Assembly: GCA_002068415.1 (NCBI GenBank)
Contig: MVZM01000002.1
Location: 1-64,000 of the forward strand
Length of the DNA stretch: 64,000 nucleotides
Source of the DNA: Tenericutes bacterium ADurb.BinA124
GTDB lineage: Bacteria > Bacillota_I > Bacilli_A > ML615J-28 > CAG-698
Direction: 5' to 3'
The position numbers and the translations under genes are program-made. This document shows positions 25,298 through 34,622 of this stretch, one piece after another. The notes beneath the pieces were generated by a model. The model was not told the origin of the DNA. It ran no database searches and worked only from the letters and a program-made list of their open reading frames with translations. Positions within the stretch are counted from its first letter, which is position 1, and each line of letters starts with the position of its first letter.

Positions 25298-27730
25298 ATG
25301 AAAAACTCTTTTAAATTGCGAAAATTATTTATTTTTTTACTTTTCGCATCCCTAGCGGTGATTGTCTACTGTGCTTTTAATCGCGAGTCATGCGGATATT
25401 TTTTCCATGCCGGTATTTTTGTCTTTGGCGCTTCTTTAACCTATCTCCTTGTGTTTTTTGCTCAGAACAAAACCATTAAAAAGCTGGATTGGATGGAAAA
25501 TCGTTTAAAGCAGTGGAATTCCATTTCCTATCGAGTGAAACGGGCCGGTGAAAACTCCTTTAACGAAATGCCGCTGGGCATAATCGTTTTTAATGACGAT
25601 AAAGTTATTGAATGGGCGAATAATTATGCCAAAAAGATTTTTTTAAGTCCACTTGTTGATCGCAAAATTGAACTCATTAGCCAAGAATTATATGCGAACA
25701 TGAAAAGATTTACGGAATTTGAGATTACACTGTACGGGAAAATCTTTGGTGTCAGCGTCCTTACGGAGGACAACATCCTTTATTTTGTCGATCACACCGA
25801 TATCAAAATGCTCGAACAAAAATATCGTGCTCGGACTCTGGCTTTAGGTATTATCAATCTCGATAATCTAAGTCCTGCTTTAGCCGTTCTTGATGCACAG
25901 GAAAAAGCCCGCCAAATGAGTAACATCATCGGTTTGTTAAGCCATTGGGTTGAAAAATATGATATTTATTTGCGTGGTTATAGCGAAGAACAATATCTAC
26001 TCATTATGGATAATCGGCAGCTTCACCAAATTATTGAAGATAAATTTAAAATATTGGAAGAAATCAAGAGTTATTTCCTAAAAGAAGATTTACGGATTAC
26101 CGCTTCCATCGGCATTGCTTCGGCGGATATTGTCTCGCAAAAGCTCTTTGAAATCGCTTATGCCCAATTGGAATTAGCTTTAAACCGCGGTGGCGACCAA
26201 GCTGTTGTCTATCAAGATGGAGTTATTTCTTATTATGGGGCCCGCACAACCACAATTGAAAATCGTTCTCCCGTGCATGTCCGGGTAAAAACCGAACAGT
26301 TTGTGGATATTGTCAATGAAGCGGCGCGCGTTTTAATTATGACGCATGATAATTCGGATGCCGATGCTTTCGGGTCCAGTTTAGCAGTTTACAAAATCGT
26401 CCTCGCTTTAAATAAACCGGTTAAAATTGTTTTTGATCCTGAAAAAATTGATCCGACCATCAAGAATGTTTATGAAGAAATTAAAACGGAACATGTTAAT
26501 GTTTTAGATTATTTCATTCATCCGAAAGATGCTATGTTTTGGATGACCGGTGAGACTTTATTGGTCATTACCGATGTGCAGTACGAAAACCTTTTGCTTG
26601 ATGAAAAGCTTTATAAACAGGCTAAAAAACTGGCCATTATTGATCACCATCGGCGCAATAATTTCGCCATTACCAATTATGATTATTTATATACGCAAAC
26701 ATCAGCCTCATCGACCGTTGAATTGGTTGTGGAAATGCTGGAGTTTGTGGATGCGGAAGTTGAAATTTCCAATATTGAAGCGACATGGATGCTCATGGGT
26801 GTCATTGTTGATACCAACAATCTCATGTACCGTGTGTCGTATCGAACCTTTAACACCTTAGCCATCTTGCAAAAGTTTGGGGCGGAAATGCCGAAGGTTC
26901 AGCGCTATTTGCGTGAGAATTTACAAGAATATGTGGAACGGGTAGCCGCTTTAAACAAATTAGAAATCATTGACGGGAAGTACGGGATTGCTATTGCCGG
27001 CGATAATATTTATCCGCGGAGCGGGATTGCGAAAATTGCCGATACGATTATTTCCGTCAATAATATTAAAGCGGCCTTCTGCATTGGCAAAATCGATGAA
27101 AACGAAATTGCCATCAGTGCTCGCAGTCTTGATGAAATGAATGTGCAAGTCATCATGGAACAACTTGGTGGCGGTGGGCATTATAATAATGCGGCCGCCC
27201 AATTTAAAAACACCACCATTGAACTGGTGAAAGAAGCACTTATTGAAAAATTAAAACGGATTGACGAAGGGGGTCAGCAAACCATGAAAATTATTTTAAC
27301 CAAGGATGTTAAAGGTAAAGGCAAGGAAGGCGATATCATCGATATTCCCGCCGGTCATGCTAACTTTTTAATCAGGAGTGAACAAGCCATCATGGCAACT
27401 GTTGATAATATCAAACAGTTAGAAAAACGCAATGCCCAAGAAAAAGAAGAGCAGGAGCGCTTGCTTGCGGAAATGAAAGCCCTCAAAGTCATCATCGACA
27501 AAACTCCGGTGACGGTTGCTGTCCGTGTCGGCAAAGAAGGGAAACTGTTTGGCAGTGTCAGTGGCAAACACATTATTGATGAATATAAACTACAAAACGG
27601 GATTTCTTTGGATAAACGAAAAATGATTTATGATAAAGATATCGATCAATTAGGTACTTTTAAAATTCCCATTCAATTGCACAAAGAAGTTACGGCCGAA
27701 ATCACTTTATATGTTGTGGAGAAAAAATAA
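25298..27730 (+). CDS. gdpP-rplI: GdpP cyclic-di-AMP phosphodiesterase fused in frame to ribosomal protein L9
   Basis: 810 residues. Domain order: two membrane helices (about 8-26, 36-54), a degenerate PAS region (about 60-150), a degenerate GGDEF region (about 150-310), DHH (MTHDNSDADAFGSS from 348; IIDHHRR with Asp449), DHHA1 (GGGGH at 624-628), then a complete L9 from Met663 to the end (148 residues, MKIILTKDVKGKGKEGD...). In most Bacillota gdpP and rplI are adjacent separate genes. Here no stop codon separates them. GAAGGGGG still lies ten bases before the L9 ATG (27284), so free L9 could also be made by internal initiation. The GdpP part would hydrolyse c-di-AMP at the membrane. dnaB follows with a 1-nt overlap. 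Confidence 0.93.
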   Translation: MKNSFKLRKLFIFLLFASLAVIVYCAFNRESCGYFFHAGIFVFGASLTYLLVFFAQNKTIKKLDWMENRLKQWNSISYRVKRAGENSFNEMPLGIIVFNDDKVIEWANNYAKKIFLSPLVDRKIELISQELYANMKRFTEFEITLYGKIFGVSVLTEDNILYFVDHTDIKMLEQKYRARTLALGIINLDNLSPALAVLDAQEKARQMSNIIGLLSHWVEKYDIYLRGYSEEQYLLIMDNRQLHQIIEDKFKILEEIKSYFLKEDLRITASIGIASADIVSQKLFEIAYAQLELALNRGGDQAVVYQDGVISYYGARTTTIENRSPVHVRVKTEQFVDIVNEAARVLIMTHDNSDADAFGSSLAVYKIVLALNKPVKIVFDPEKIDPTIKNVYEEIKTEHVNVLDYFIHPKDAMFWMTGETLLVITDVQYENLLLDEKLYKQAKKLAIIDHHRRNNFAITNYDYLYTQTSASSTVELVVEMLEFVDAEVEISNIEATWMLMGVIVDTNNLMYRVSYRTFNTLAILQKFGAEMPKVQRYLRENLQEYVERVAALNKLEIIDGKYGIAIAGDNIYPRSGIAKIADTIISVNNIKAAFCIGKIDENEIAISARSLDEMNVQVIMEQLGGGGHYNNAAAQFKNTTIELVKEALIEKLKRIDEGGQQTMKIILTKDVKGKGKEGDIIDIPAGHANFLIRSEQAIMATVDNIKQLEKRNAQEKEEQERLLAEMKALKVIIDKTPVTVAVRVGKEGKLFGSVSGKHIIDEYKLQNGISLDKRKMIYDKDIDQLGTFKIPIQLHKEVTAEITLYVVEKK
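27284..27730 (+). CDS. rplI: 50S ribosomal protein L9 (C-terminal module or internal translation product)
   Basis: 148 codons from ATG 27284, matching the full length of L9. An N-terminal domain (GKGKEGDIIDIPAGHANFL), the long connecting helix (about residues 40-75, NAQEKEEQERLLAEMKALK) and a C-terminal domain (GKLFGSVSGKHI) are all present. The Shine-Dalgarno-like run at 27266-27273 argues that the L9 start is still used. This entry is nested within the fusion and is not an extra locus. Confidence 0.7.
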   Translation: MKIILTKDVKGKGKEGDIIDIPAGHANFLIRSEQAIMATVDNIKQLEKRNAQEKEEQERLLAEMKALKVIIDKTPVTVAVRVGKEGKLFGSVSGKHIIDEYKLQNGISLDKRKMIYDKDIDQLGTFKIPIQLHKEVTAEITLYVVEKK

Positions 27731-29079
27731 TGAATGAGCAAAGACAAATCCCGAGCAGTCGGGAAGCGGAGAATTATGTCCTCGGCTCCGTTTTAATTGA
27801 AAACACATATGCCCCGGAAGTCGTTAGTCGTTTGGACTATCGTGATTTTTATTACCCGCAAAATGCCAATATTATGAATGCCATCATTGAACTGGATAAA
27901 GCAAAACGGGTGGTGGATGTTGCATCCGTCGCCGATCAGTTAAAAAAACAAAATCTATATGAAGCAACCGGAGGCACTCAGTATTTATTTGAACTGATTG
28001 ACAATATTCCCTCGATTGTCAATATTGCCGCTTATATTGAAGTTATTAAAGAAAAATCGGTGGAGCGGGAATTACTGAAAAAAATGCAGGAAATTGCCAA
28101 CCGGATTTTGGACCATAAACAACCGTTTGCGGAATTGATTGCGGAAGCGGAAAAAGACTTTATTGAAGTTATCAATAAGCGGAAAACCGTCGATTTAATT
28201 CGTATTGACCGGGCCACGGATAAAGTTTTAGAAATTGTTGAAGCTAACAAAATGAAGAACACCGAGGGCTTAACCGGACTGGATACCGGCTTTAAAGCTT
28301 TAAACCGCTTAACCTTTGGTTTTCAAAAGGGCGAATTAACGATTTTGGCGGCTCGTCCCGGGATTGGTAAAAGTGCGCTTGCCCTTAATTTCGCTACCAA
28401 TATGTGTGAATCAATGGATGCCCATGTCGCCTTTTTTTCCTTGGAAATGGGGATTGACCAATTGCTAATGCGGGTTTATGCTTCGCATTCCGGTTTGACT
28501 TTAAATAAAATTCGGGCCGGGAAACTAAGTGAAAGCGAAATGGCAGCTTTATATGCCGCTAAAACCAAAATTGACAAATTCCACATTTACCTTGATGAAG
28601 CCGGCGCCACGGACATTGAAGAATTAGTAACCGTCTGTCGCAAACTGAAAAGGGATAATAAACTGGATTTTGTGGTTGTTGACTATTTACAGCTTTTAAC
28701 GACGAAGCGCCATACCACCAACCGCGTTGATGAAGTTTCGAAAATTTCTCGGCAATTGAAAATGATGGCCCGTGAACTGCAAGTTCCGGTTTTGGCCTTG
28801 TCACAGATGTCCCGTTTTATTGAACGCCGTGATGACAAACGTCCGGTGTTATCGGATTTGCGGGAATCAGGCAGTATTGAACAAGATGCCGATGTCGTCA
28901 TGTTTTTGCATCGTGAACCGACGAAGGATGATGAAGATACTACGAAAAGGTATCGCAATGCGAAAACGGAGTTGATTATTGCGAAAAACCGTCAAGGTGT
29001 TACGGATAGCATTTTCTTGATTTTCAAGGGCGCCCATTCGATGTTTAACCCGATGGACGAAGTCAAAGATTGGGAGTGA
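27730..29079 (+). CDS. dnaB: Replicative DNA helicase DnaB
   Basis: 449 residues. An N-terminal DnaB domain (AENYVLGSVL, TGGTQYLFELIDNIPS) precedes a RecA-like ATPase with Walker A ARPGIGKSALAL, Walker B DFVVVDYLQLL and LSDLRESGSIEQDADVV. It unwinds the fork as a hexamer. It starts at the last base of the upstream stop (TAATG), consistent with the conserved gdpP-rplI-dnaB order. Confidence 0.97.
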   Translation: MNEQRQIPSSREAENYVLGSVLIENTYAPEVVSRLDYRDFYYPQNANIMNAIIELDKAKRVVDVASVADQLKKQNLYEATGGTQYLFELIDNIPSIVNIAAYIEVIKEKSVERELLKKMQEIANRILDHKQPFAELIAEAEKDFIEVINKRKTVDLIRIDRATDKVLEIVEANKMKNTEGLTGLDTGFKALNRLTFGFQKGELTILAARPGIGKSALALNFATNMCESMDAHVAFFSLEMGIDQLLMRVYASHSGLTLNKIRAGKLSESEMAALYAAKTKIDKFHIYLDEAGATDIEELVTVCRKLKRDNKLDFVVVDYLQLLTTKRHTTNRVDEVSKISRQLKMMARELQVPVLALSQMSRFIERRDDKRPVLSDLRESGSIEQDADVVMFLHREPTKDDEDTTKRYRNAKTELIIAKNRQGVTDSIFLIFKGAHSMFNPMDEVKDWE

Positions 29080-29083
29080 TATT

Positions 29084-30148
29084 TTGTTTGAAAGACTAGA
29101 ACTGATGCTTAGTCAGTATCGAAAACTGAATGAGGATTTGCAAAACCCCGACATTGTTGCTAATGTTAAAAAAGTTACCGAGTTAATGAAGCAAATGCGG
29201 GCTTTGGAAAAAGTCGTTTCGACTTATTTAAGGTATCAAGAAATTACTAAAACCATTGCTGATTTAAAAGAATTAAGTAATAGTGAAGATGCTGAATTAG
29301 CGGAAATGGCGGCTTTGGAAAAAGAAGAAGCCCTTGTTGAGCAAGAACAATTAGTTCAGGATTTAAAACTTATGTTGATTCCGAAAGACCCCAATGATGA
29401 AAAAAATGTGATTGTGGAAATCAGAGGCGCTGCCGGCGGCGATGAAGCCAATATTTTTGCCGGTGATTTATTCCGGATGTATTCCCGTTACGCTTTGGAA
29501 CGCGGGTGGAAGATTGAGGTTTTACAAGCCGTTGAATCGGAAATGGGCGGTTTTGCCCAAATTGAATTTATGGTTCATGGTGACAATGTGTATTCCTTTT
29601 TAAAATATGAGTCGGGATCACACCGTGTCCAGCGGGTTCCGGAAACGGAAGCTAGCGGTCGCATCCATACCTCAACAGCCACGGTTTTAGTGATGCCGGA
29701 AGCCGATGATGTGGATGTCGAATTAAATCTTGATGAAGTGCGGATTGATATCTTTTGTTCGTCCGGTCCCGGTGGTCAAAGCGTCAATACGACGAAATCG
29801 GCAGTGCGGGTCACCCATATCCCCACCGGTTTAGTCGCTTCCTGTCAAGATGAAAAGTCCCAACATGAGAATAAAGCCCGGGCTTTAAAAATGTTACAAA
29901 CTCGTTTATACGATAAGATTATGCAGGAACGCCATGAAAAAGAAGGCAAAGAACGCCTTTCGAAAATCGGCACCGGCGACCGCAGTGAAAAAATCCGCAC
30001 ATATAATTTCCCCCAAAACCGAGTTACGGATCATCGCATCGGTTTTACCATTCAACAACTTGATCGTGTGATGGAAGGACGCCTAGATCCTATTATTGAG
30101 GCTTTGATTACCGAAGATCAACAACGAATTCTTGCGAAACAAGAATAG
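29084..30148 (+). CDS. prfA: Peptide chain release factor 1
   Basis: 354 residues. TTG start at 29084, preceded by GGGAGTG; no in-frame ATG is suitably placed. The GGQ motif is at 230-232 (SSGPGGQSVNTTKSAVRVTH), and the codon-recognition region reads RVPETEASGRIHTST, the PxT form that identifies RF1 (UAA/UAG) and not RF2. It is likely the substrate of PrmC, encoded two genes downstream. Confidence 0.96.
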   Translation: MFERLELMLSQYRKLNEDLQNPDIVANVKKVTELMKQMRALEKVVSTYLRYQEITKTIADLKELSNSEDAELAEMAALEKEEALVEQEQLVQDLKLMLIPKDPNDEKNVIVEIRGAAGGDEANIFAGDLFRMYSRYALERGWKIEVLQAVESEMGGFAQIEFMVHGDNVYSFLKYESGSHRVQRVPETEASGRIHTSTATVLVMPEADDVDVELNLDEVRIDIFCSSGPGGQSVNTTKSAVRVTHIPTGLVASCQDEKSQHENKARALKMLQTRLYDKIMQERHEKEGKERLSKIGTGDRSEKIRTYNFPQNRVTDHRIGFTIQQLDRVMEGRLDPIIEALITEDQQRILAKQE

Positions 30149-30159
30149 AAGAGGTTAAT

Positions 30160-31191
30160 GTGAATAATTTACTTTACCAAACCATTGACTTAAAAGCTAT
30201 CGGTGCTAATTGGGATGCCATTAAAGCTAAATCCCAAAAAGATATTATTGCGGTTGTGAAAAGCCGTTGCTATGGCTTGGGTGATCAAGTGATCCCCAAG
30301 TTTTTAGAGAGCAAGGGTTGTAAAATATTAGCTGTGGTTGATGAACAAGAAGCCTTAAGATTGCTTAACTTGCAAATCAAAACCGGAGTTTTGATTTTAA
30401 ACAGTGTTAGTGAAAGTTTTTATGATGAGGCCAATACTTACCCGAATCTTATTTTTTCCGTCAATAACCTAATAGATGCCTTCAAGTTATCGAAAAAAAT
30501 TTTTAAACGGCAAGTTAAACTCCATGTCCAAATTGATACCGGGATGAACCGCTTAGGTTTTACCAAGATGGCGGATTATAAGCAAGCATTAACCTTGCTT
30601 GCCCAAAATCCTTGTTTGGAATTGGAAGGATTGTATACGCATTTTACTTCGCCTGAAAACCGTGAAGCCCAAGAAGCGCGTTTTCGGCCTTATTTAAAAA
30701 CCTTTCCTTATACCGTTATTCATTGTGCTGCATCTTCAACCTATGAATATTCTCAAATCGGCAATTTTGTTCGGGTGGGTTTGGATTTATATGGTGATGG
30801 TCGTAAGGCTCATATCAAACAATCGGTGACAGTTGGCTGCTTTCCTTTGGCTGTTAATTTTGTTAGGAAAGGTGAAACCATCGGTTATGATCAAGATTAT
30901 CAAGTCACTGAAGATATGTATGTCGCGGTTTTACCGCTTGGCTATTACAACGGTTTTCGGCGCAGTTTACAAGGAATGGTCGTTTTAGCCAAACAGCGTC
31001 GTTATGAAAGTATCGGGATTGTTTGCATGAATCATTTGTTTGTGCGTGTTGATCAAGATGTAACGACGGAAACCGAGTTTATTATTACTTCTAGGGAACT
31101 GCCAAACTGTGAACTAGCGCAATATTTAAACACAACACCGCATGAAATTTGGTGTATGTTAAACATTGACAACAAGATTTATCTTGAATAA
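30160..31191 (+). CDS. alr: Alanine racemase
   Basis: 343 residues, GTG start at 30160 with AGAGG upstream. The PLP lysine is probably Lys34 in AVVKSRCYGLG (the family norm is VVKANAYGHG). QIDTGMNRLGF and the C-terminal ETIGYDQDY with LPLGYYNGFRR follow the family pattern. It makes D-alanine for peptidoglycan. The divergent PLP motif (Arg-Cys for Asn-Ala) and short length leave some doubt about substrate. It is inserted between prfA and prmC, which are usually neighbours. Confidence 0.82.
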   Translation: MNNLLYQTIDLKAIGANWDAIKAKSQKDIIAVVKSRCYGLGDQVIPKFLESKGCKILAVVDEQEALRLLNLQIKTGVLILNSVSESFYDEANTYPNLIFSVNNLIDAFKLSKKIFKRQVKLHVQIDTGMNRLGFTKMADYKQALTLLAQNPCLELEGLYTHFTSPENREAQEARFRPYLKTFPYTVIHCAASSTYEYSQIGNFVRVGLDLYGDGRKAHIKQSVTVGCFPLAVNFVRKGETIGYDQDYQVTEDMYVAVLPLGYYNGFRRSLQGMVVLAKQRRYESIGIVCMNHLFVRVDQDVTTETEFIITSRELPNCELAQYLNTTPHEIWCMLNIDNKIYLE

Positions 31192-31192
31192 G

Positions 31193-32023
31193 ATGATGAA
31201 TTTACGACAATTTTGGTTTAAATACCGCCATCTTGCTGAGCGTTTAAATAAGGAAACTTCCGCCGTTCGCTTGTTGATTAGTGAACCTTTATCCTTATCA
31301 AAAACAGATTTTTATCTCCAACAAAATGAAATATTAAATGAAGATCAGCTTGCGCTTTTGGAACGAGCCCTCTTTCGTTATTTGTACCAAAACGAACCTG
31401 TGCAATATATTATCGGTTATACTTATTTTTATCAGCTTAAACTAAAAGTTAATTCCGATGTGCTCATTCCCCGCCCGGAAACCGAAGAATTAGTTGATTT
31501 GATTATTAAAAGGAATACTTTTACAACTCCGGTAATTTTGGATATCGGTACCGGTAGCGGGGCCATAGCCTTAGCCTTAAAAAAAGCCATCCCACATGCT
31601 CTGGTTTATGCAAGCGATCTTTCCGCTTCTGCTTTAGCGGTTGCGAAAGAGAATGCCCAAACCCTAAATTTACCCATTACTTTTATGCAGGGGGATTTGT
31701 TTGCCGGGTTTACTGGGCGCATCGATATTTTGGTTTCCAATCCCCCCTACCTTGATCCATCGCTGCCTTTAGAACCGCTGGTTAAGGATTATGAACCTCA
31801 TTTAGCTTTGTTTGCTTCGCAAAAGGGACTTTATTTTTATGAGGCCATTTTAAAGCAAGCTCCAAAATATTTAAATGATGCTTTTTTAATAGCTTTCGAA
31901 ATTCCTATTAACCATGACCAAGAACTTTTGATGCTTGCCAATCAATATTTTCCCTTTGCTAAAAGAGCCATTATCAAAGATTTAAGCAATCGTTCACGGA
32001 TGCTTTTAATCAGTTTCCAATAG
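31193..32023 (+). CDS. prmC: Release-factor glutamine methyltransferase PrmC
   Basis: 276 residues from ATG 31193 (31196 is equally possible); an ATG at 31166 lies inside alr. The SAM-binding motif LDIGTGSGAIALALK and the catalytic SNPPYLD are both intact, and LIPRPETEELVDLI is diagnostic. It methylates the GGQ glutamine of release factors, matching prfA nearby. The ribosome-binding site is weak, so translation is probably coupled to alr. Confidence 0.94.
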   Translation: MMNLRQFWFKYRHLAERLNKETSAVRLLISEPLSLSKTDFYLQQNEILNEDQLALLERALFRYLYQNEPVQYIIGYTYFYQLKLKVNSDVLIPRPETEELVDLIIKRNTFTTPVILDIGTGSGAIALALKKAIPHALVYASDLSASALAVAKENAQTLNLPITFMQGDLFAGFTGRIDILVSNPPYLDPSLPLEPLVKDYEPHLALFASQKGLYFYEAILKQAPKYLNDAFLIAFEIPINHDQELLMLANQYFPFAKRAIIKDLSNRSRMLLISFQ

Positions 32024-32030
32024 AGGATGT

Positions 32031-32921
32031 ATGAAAATTTTACTTTTGTTTGCCACTTTAATAACCCTGACCTTTTCCGAAACCCATTTAGCATCATTTG
32101 ATGAAGAGGTCAATCGTGCTTATGCGGAATACCAAGTTTATGACGAATATGCCAATTCTTATTATGCCATTAAATTGGTGTATGGAATTGTGAATGATAA
32201 AATGAGCTACGGAGTTAGCTTTTTTAGCGAGCAAGCGCAAGCTTTTACTTTAAAAATAGCTTACCAAAATCAAGTCTATCTTTTACCGACTGATAATCGT
32301 GGTGACATTAAGCTTATTGCCCTCAATTTAAAAGAAGCTTCGACTTTTTCTTTGCTTGTTTATGATAAAGATAATCATCTCCAGGCTCTTAACCGCTTTC
32401 AAAATATTGAAGTGGTGCCGAAGAACGACTTTTTAAATCTCCCTAATCACAATGTTGGTTTAAATGAAGGCGTTAAATTTGTCAGTCTAAACAGTATTAA
32501 TTGGTCACCTCTTACCATCTTTTATTTGGGTTTGCTGGTGGTTTTTATGATTTGCGCAGTCGTTATCATTATCTTTTATTGGCGCAAAAAAGGTTTCTTT
32601 GAGAAAGAAAATAGAGAAAGTTTTTTTGAAGTTGAAGTTATCCCCAGCGCTGAAGCAGTTAACGGGGAAGAAGAAACTTTTGTACAAACACCTTTAATTG
32701 AACCAATTAAGGAAGAACAATTTATTTGGGAAGATGATGATGAGCAAAGCAAAATTGATATTCCTTCCCATCTTCAAAGTTTAGGCTTAAGCACTCAATA
32801 TCAAGATTTATCGGAAATGGAACGCTTTAAGATTATGGAAGTTTTAATCAAACTTCGTGATGAAAAATTAATTACGAATGATGATTATTTAAAGGAAGTT
32901 GCGAAATTATGGAGAAAATAA
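32031..32921 (+). CDS. Bitopic membrane protein with SHOCT-like C-terminus
   Basis: 296 residues, family not recognised. A signal peptide (MKILLLFATLITLTF) precedes an extracytoplasmic domain of about 140 residues. One membrane helix lies near residues 162-184 (FYLGLLVVFMICAVVIIIF), followed by an acidic cytoplasmic linker. The last 35 residues (LIKLRDEKLITNDDYLKEVAKL) resemble the short SHOCT oligomerisation motif. GAGGATGT precedes ATG 32031. It overlaps tsaC by 13 nt within a conserved housekeeping series, so it may serve envelope or tRNA-modification functions; no function is assigned. Confidence 0.65.
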   Translation: MKILLLFATLITLTFSETHLASFDEEVNRAYAEYQVYDEYANSYYAIKLVYGIVNDKMSYGVSFFSEQAQAFTLKIAYQNQVYLLPTDNRGDIKLIALNLKEASTFSLLVYDKDNHLQALNRFQNIEVVPKNDFLNLPNHNVGLNEGVKFVSLNSINWSPLTIFYLGLLVVFMICAVVIIIFYWRKKGFFEKENRESFFEVEVIPSAEAVNGEEETFVQTPLIEPIKEEQFIWEDDDEQSKIDIPSHLQSLGLSTQYQDLSEMERFKIMEVLIKLRDEKLITNDDYLKEVAKLWRK

Positions 32922-33466
32922 GTTTAAAGGATTTATTGAAATTATCAAAAGATGATTTACAAGGAAAAATTATTTGTTTTCCCACCGATACTGTCTATGG
33001 AGTAGGGGCCTTATATAATGATGAAGTGGCTATCAAGAAAATCTATGCGATGAAAAAACGCGATGTGGGAAAACCGCTCGTCAATTTGTGTTCCTCCATC
33101 GATCAAATTACTGACTTAGGGATTGTCATTGATGCACAAGCCCAAAGCTTAATGAATAAGCATTGGCCGGGTGCTTTAACGATTGTTTTGTGTCATCAAG
33201 AAAAAACGATTGCTTTCCGCATGCCCGACAGTCCCATTGCGCGCGCCTTAGTTGACCGTTTTTCGTTGTTGGCAACAACATCGGTTAACGAAAGTAAGCA
33301 AGCGGAACTTAACTCGCTACGAGAAATTGAAAACCAGTTTTTTAATGATATCGATTATTTAGTTACTGATGCGATGAGTTTTTCCCAAATTCCCTCAACG
33401 GTTGTGAAAGTATGTGCTGGGAAAATAAGCGTTCTTCGTCAAGGCCAAATTGATGTTTTTAAGTAA
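32909..33466 (+). CDS. tsaC: Threonylcarbamoyl-AMP synthase (YrdC/Sua5 domain)
   Basis: 185 residues, the short YrdC form without a Sua5 C-terminal domain. CFPTDTVYGVGALYND, KIYAMKKRDVGKPLVNLC and PGALTIVL are signature blocks; MPDSPIARALV and the later LLATTSVNES line the nucleotide pocket. It makes the threonylcarbamoyl adenylate used for t6A37 in tRNA. Its position after prmC is the usual Bacillota one (ywlC). Confidence 0.93.
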   Translation: MEKISLKDLLKLSKDDLQGKIICFPTDTVYGVGALYNDEVAIKKIYAMKKRDVGKPLVNLCSSIDQITDLGIVIDAQAQSLMNKHWPGALTIVLCHQEKTIAFRMPDSPIARALVDRFSLLATTSVNESKQAELNSLREIENQFFNDIDYLVTDAMSFSQIPSTVVKVCAGKISVLRQGQIDVFK

Positions 33467-33489
33467 AATCACGAAAGTGATTTTTTTTT
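33465..33489 (+). terminator. Intrinsic terminator after tsaC
   Basis: Arms 33465-33472 and 33477-33484 pair around a GAAA tetraloop, followed by T residues to 33489. The stem includes the last base of the stop codon region. Confidence 0.88.
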
Positions 33490-33499
33490 GCTTTTGGGG

Positions 33500-33528
33500 T
33501 AGATAAATAAACAAAAATATAGTATAAT
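33500..33528 (+). promoter_or_regulatory. Promoter of rpiB-upp
   Basis: A perfect TATAAT at 33523-33528 with a weak -35 (TAGATA) 17 bp upstream, right after the tsaC terminator. Confidence 0.65.
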
Positions 33529-33548
33529 TCCTAACTAGAGGTGAAAAG

Positions 33549-33992
33549 ATGATTATCAGCATTGCTTGTGACCATGGTGGGTTCCCTTTAAAAACGGAGC
33601 TTGTAAAGATTTTGCGGGCCAAGAATTATGAAGTTCTTGACCGTGGCAGTTATGATCTTAATCGTGTCGATTATCCGGAATATGCGAAAGCGGTTTGCGA
33701 AGATGTCGTTTCTAAAACGGCTTCATTCGGGGTGTTAATCTGTACAACGGGCATTGGAATGTCCATTTATGCGAATAAATGGAAGGGGATTCGGGCAGCT
33801 TTGGTGACTAATCTCGAAAGCGCTCATTTAACTCGTCAGCATAATGACAGTAATATTATTACCATGGGCGCCCGTTTCACAAGCATTGAAGACGCTAGCC
33901 TTTATGTTGAAGCCTTTGTAAATGAAAGTTTTGAAGGGGGACGACATGAACGCCGTGTCAACATGATTAATGATAAGGAGAATGAACAATGA
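33549..33992 (+). CDS. rpiB: Ribose-5-phosphate isomerase B (RpiB/LacAB family)
   Basis: 147 residues. [50 protein letters not shown] and [13 protein letters not shown] are the family blocks; the Cys in CTTGIGMS is the catalytic base position. It interconverts ribose-5-phosphate and ribulose-5-phosphate. A LacA/B isomerase cannot be fully excluded, but coupling to upp (4-nt overlap) supports RpiB, as in Bacillus ywlF. Confidence 0.92.
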   Translation: MIISIACDHGGFPLKTELVKILRAKNYEVLDRGSYDLNRVDYPEYAKAVCEDVVSKTASFGVLICTTGIGMSIYANKWKGIRAALVTNLESAHLTRQHNDSNIITMGARFTSIEDASLYVEAFVNESFEGGRHERRVNMINDKENEQ

Positions 33993-34618
33993 ACGGAAAA
34001 CTCGTCGTTTTTAACCACCCCTTAATGCATCACAAATTAGCATTGATTCGGGATGAAAACACCGGAACCAAAGATTTTCGCCAAACGGTATCGGAAATCG
34101 GTGCCCTTATGGCTTATGAAGTAACAAGAGAATTACCGACAACCAAGGTCAAGATTAAAACACCAGTCGGAATTGCGGAGTCTTATACTCTTGCGAAAGA
34201 AGTGGTGATTGTGCCGATTCTTCGGGCCGGTTTAGGCATGATGGAGGGAATTACGGCCCTCATACCAACAGCTAAAGTTGGACATATCGGATTATATCGC
34301 GATGAAGTGACCATGGAACCCCATCAGTATTATGCGAAATTTCCGAGCATCATTAAAGATGCGGCCGTTTTGATTGTTGATCCGATGCTCGCTACAGGCG
34401 GAAGTGTTTCCAAAGCCATTGATTTAATTAAGAAAACCGGAGCAAGCAATATCAGCTATGTCGGAATTGTTGCCGCCCCTGAAGGAATTAAACGCATTCA
34501 AACCGATCACCCCGATGTGGACATTTTTGTAGCGGTTGTTGACCAAAAGTTAAACGAACACGGCTATATTATTCCTGGGCTTGGTGATTGTGGGGATCGC
34601 CTTTTCGGAACAAAATAG
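33989..34618 (+). CDS. upp: Uracil phosphoribosyltransferase
   Basis: 209 residues, standard length. [16 protein letters not shown] and the PRPP loop [19 protein letters not shown] are diagnostic, and the C-terminal [15 protein letters not shown] is typical of bacterial Upp. It salvages uracil to UMP with PRPP, which fits its coupling to a ribose-phosphate isomerase. AAGGAG precedes ATG 33989. Confidence 0.97.
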   Translation: MNGKLVVFNHPLMHHKLALIRDENTGTKDFRQTVSEIGALMAYEVTRELPTTKVKIKTPVGIAESYTLAKEVVIVPILRAGLGMMEGITALIPTAKVGHIGLYRDEVTMEPHQYYAKFPSIIKDAAVLIVDPMLATGGSVSKAIDLIKKTGASNISYVGIVAAPEGIKRIQTDHPDVDIFVAVVDQKLNEHGYIIPGLGDCGDRLFGTK

Positions 34619-34622
34619 AATA

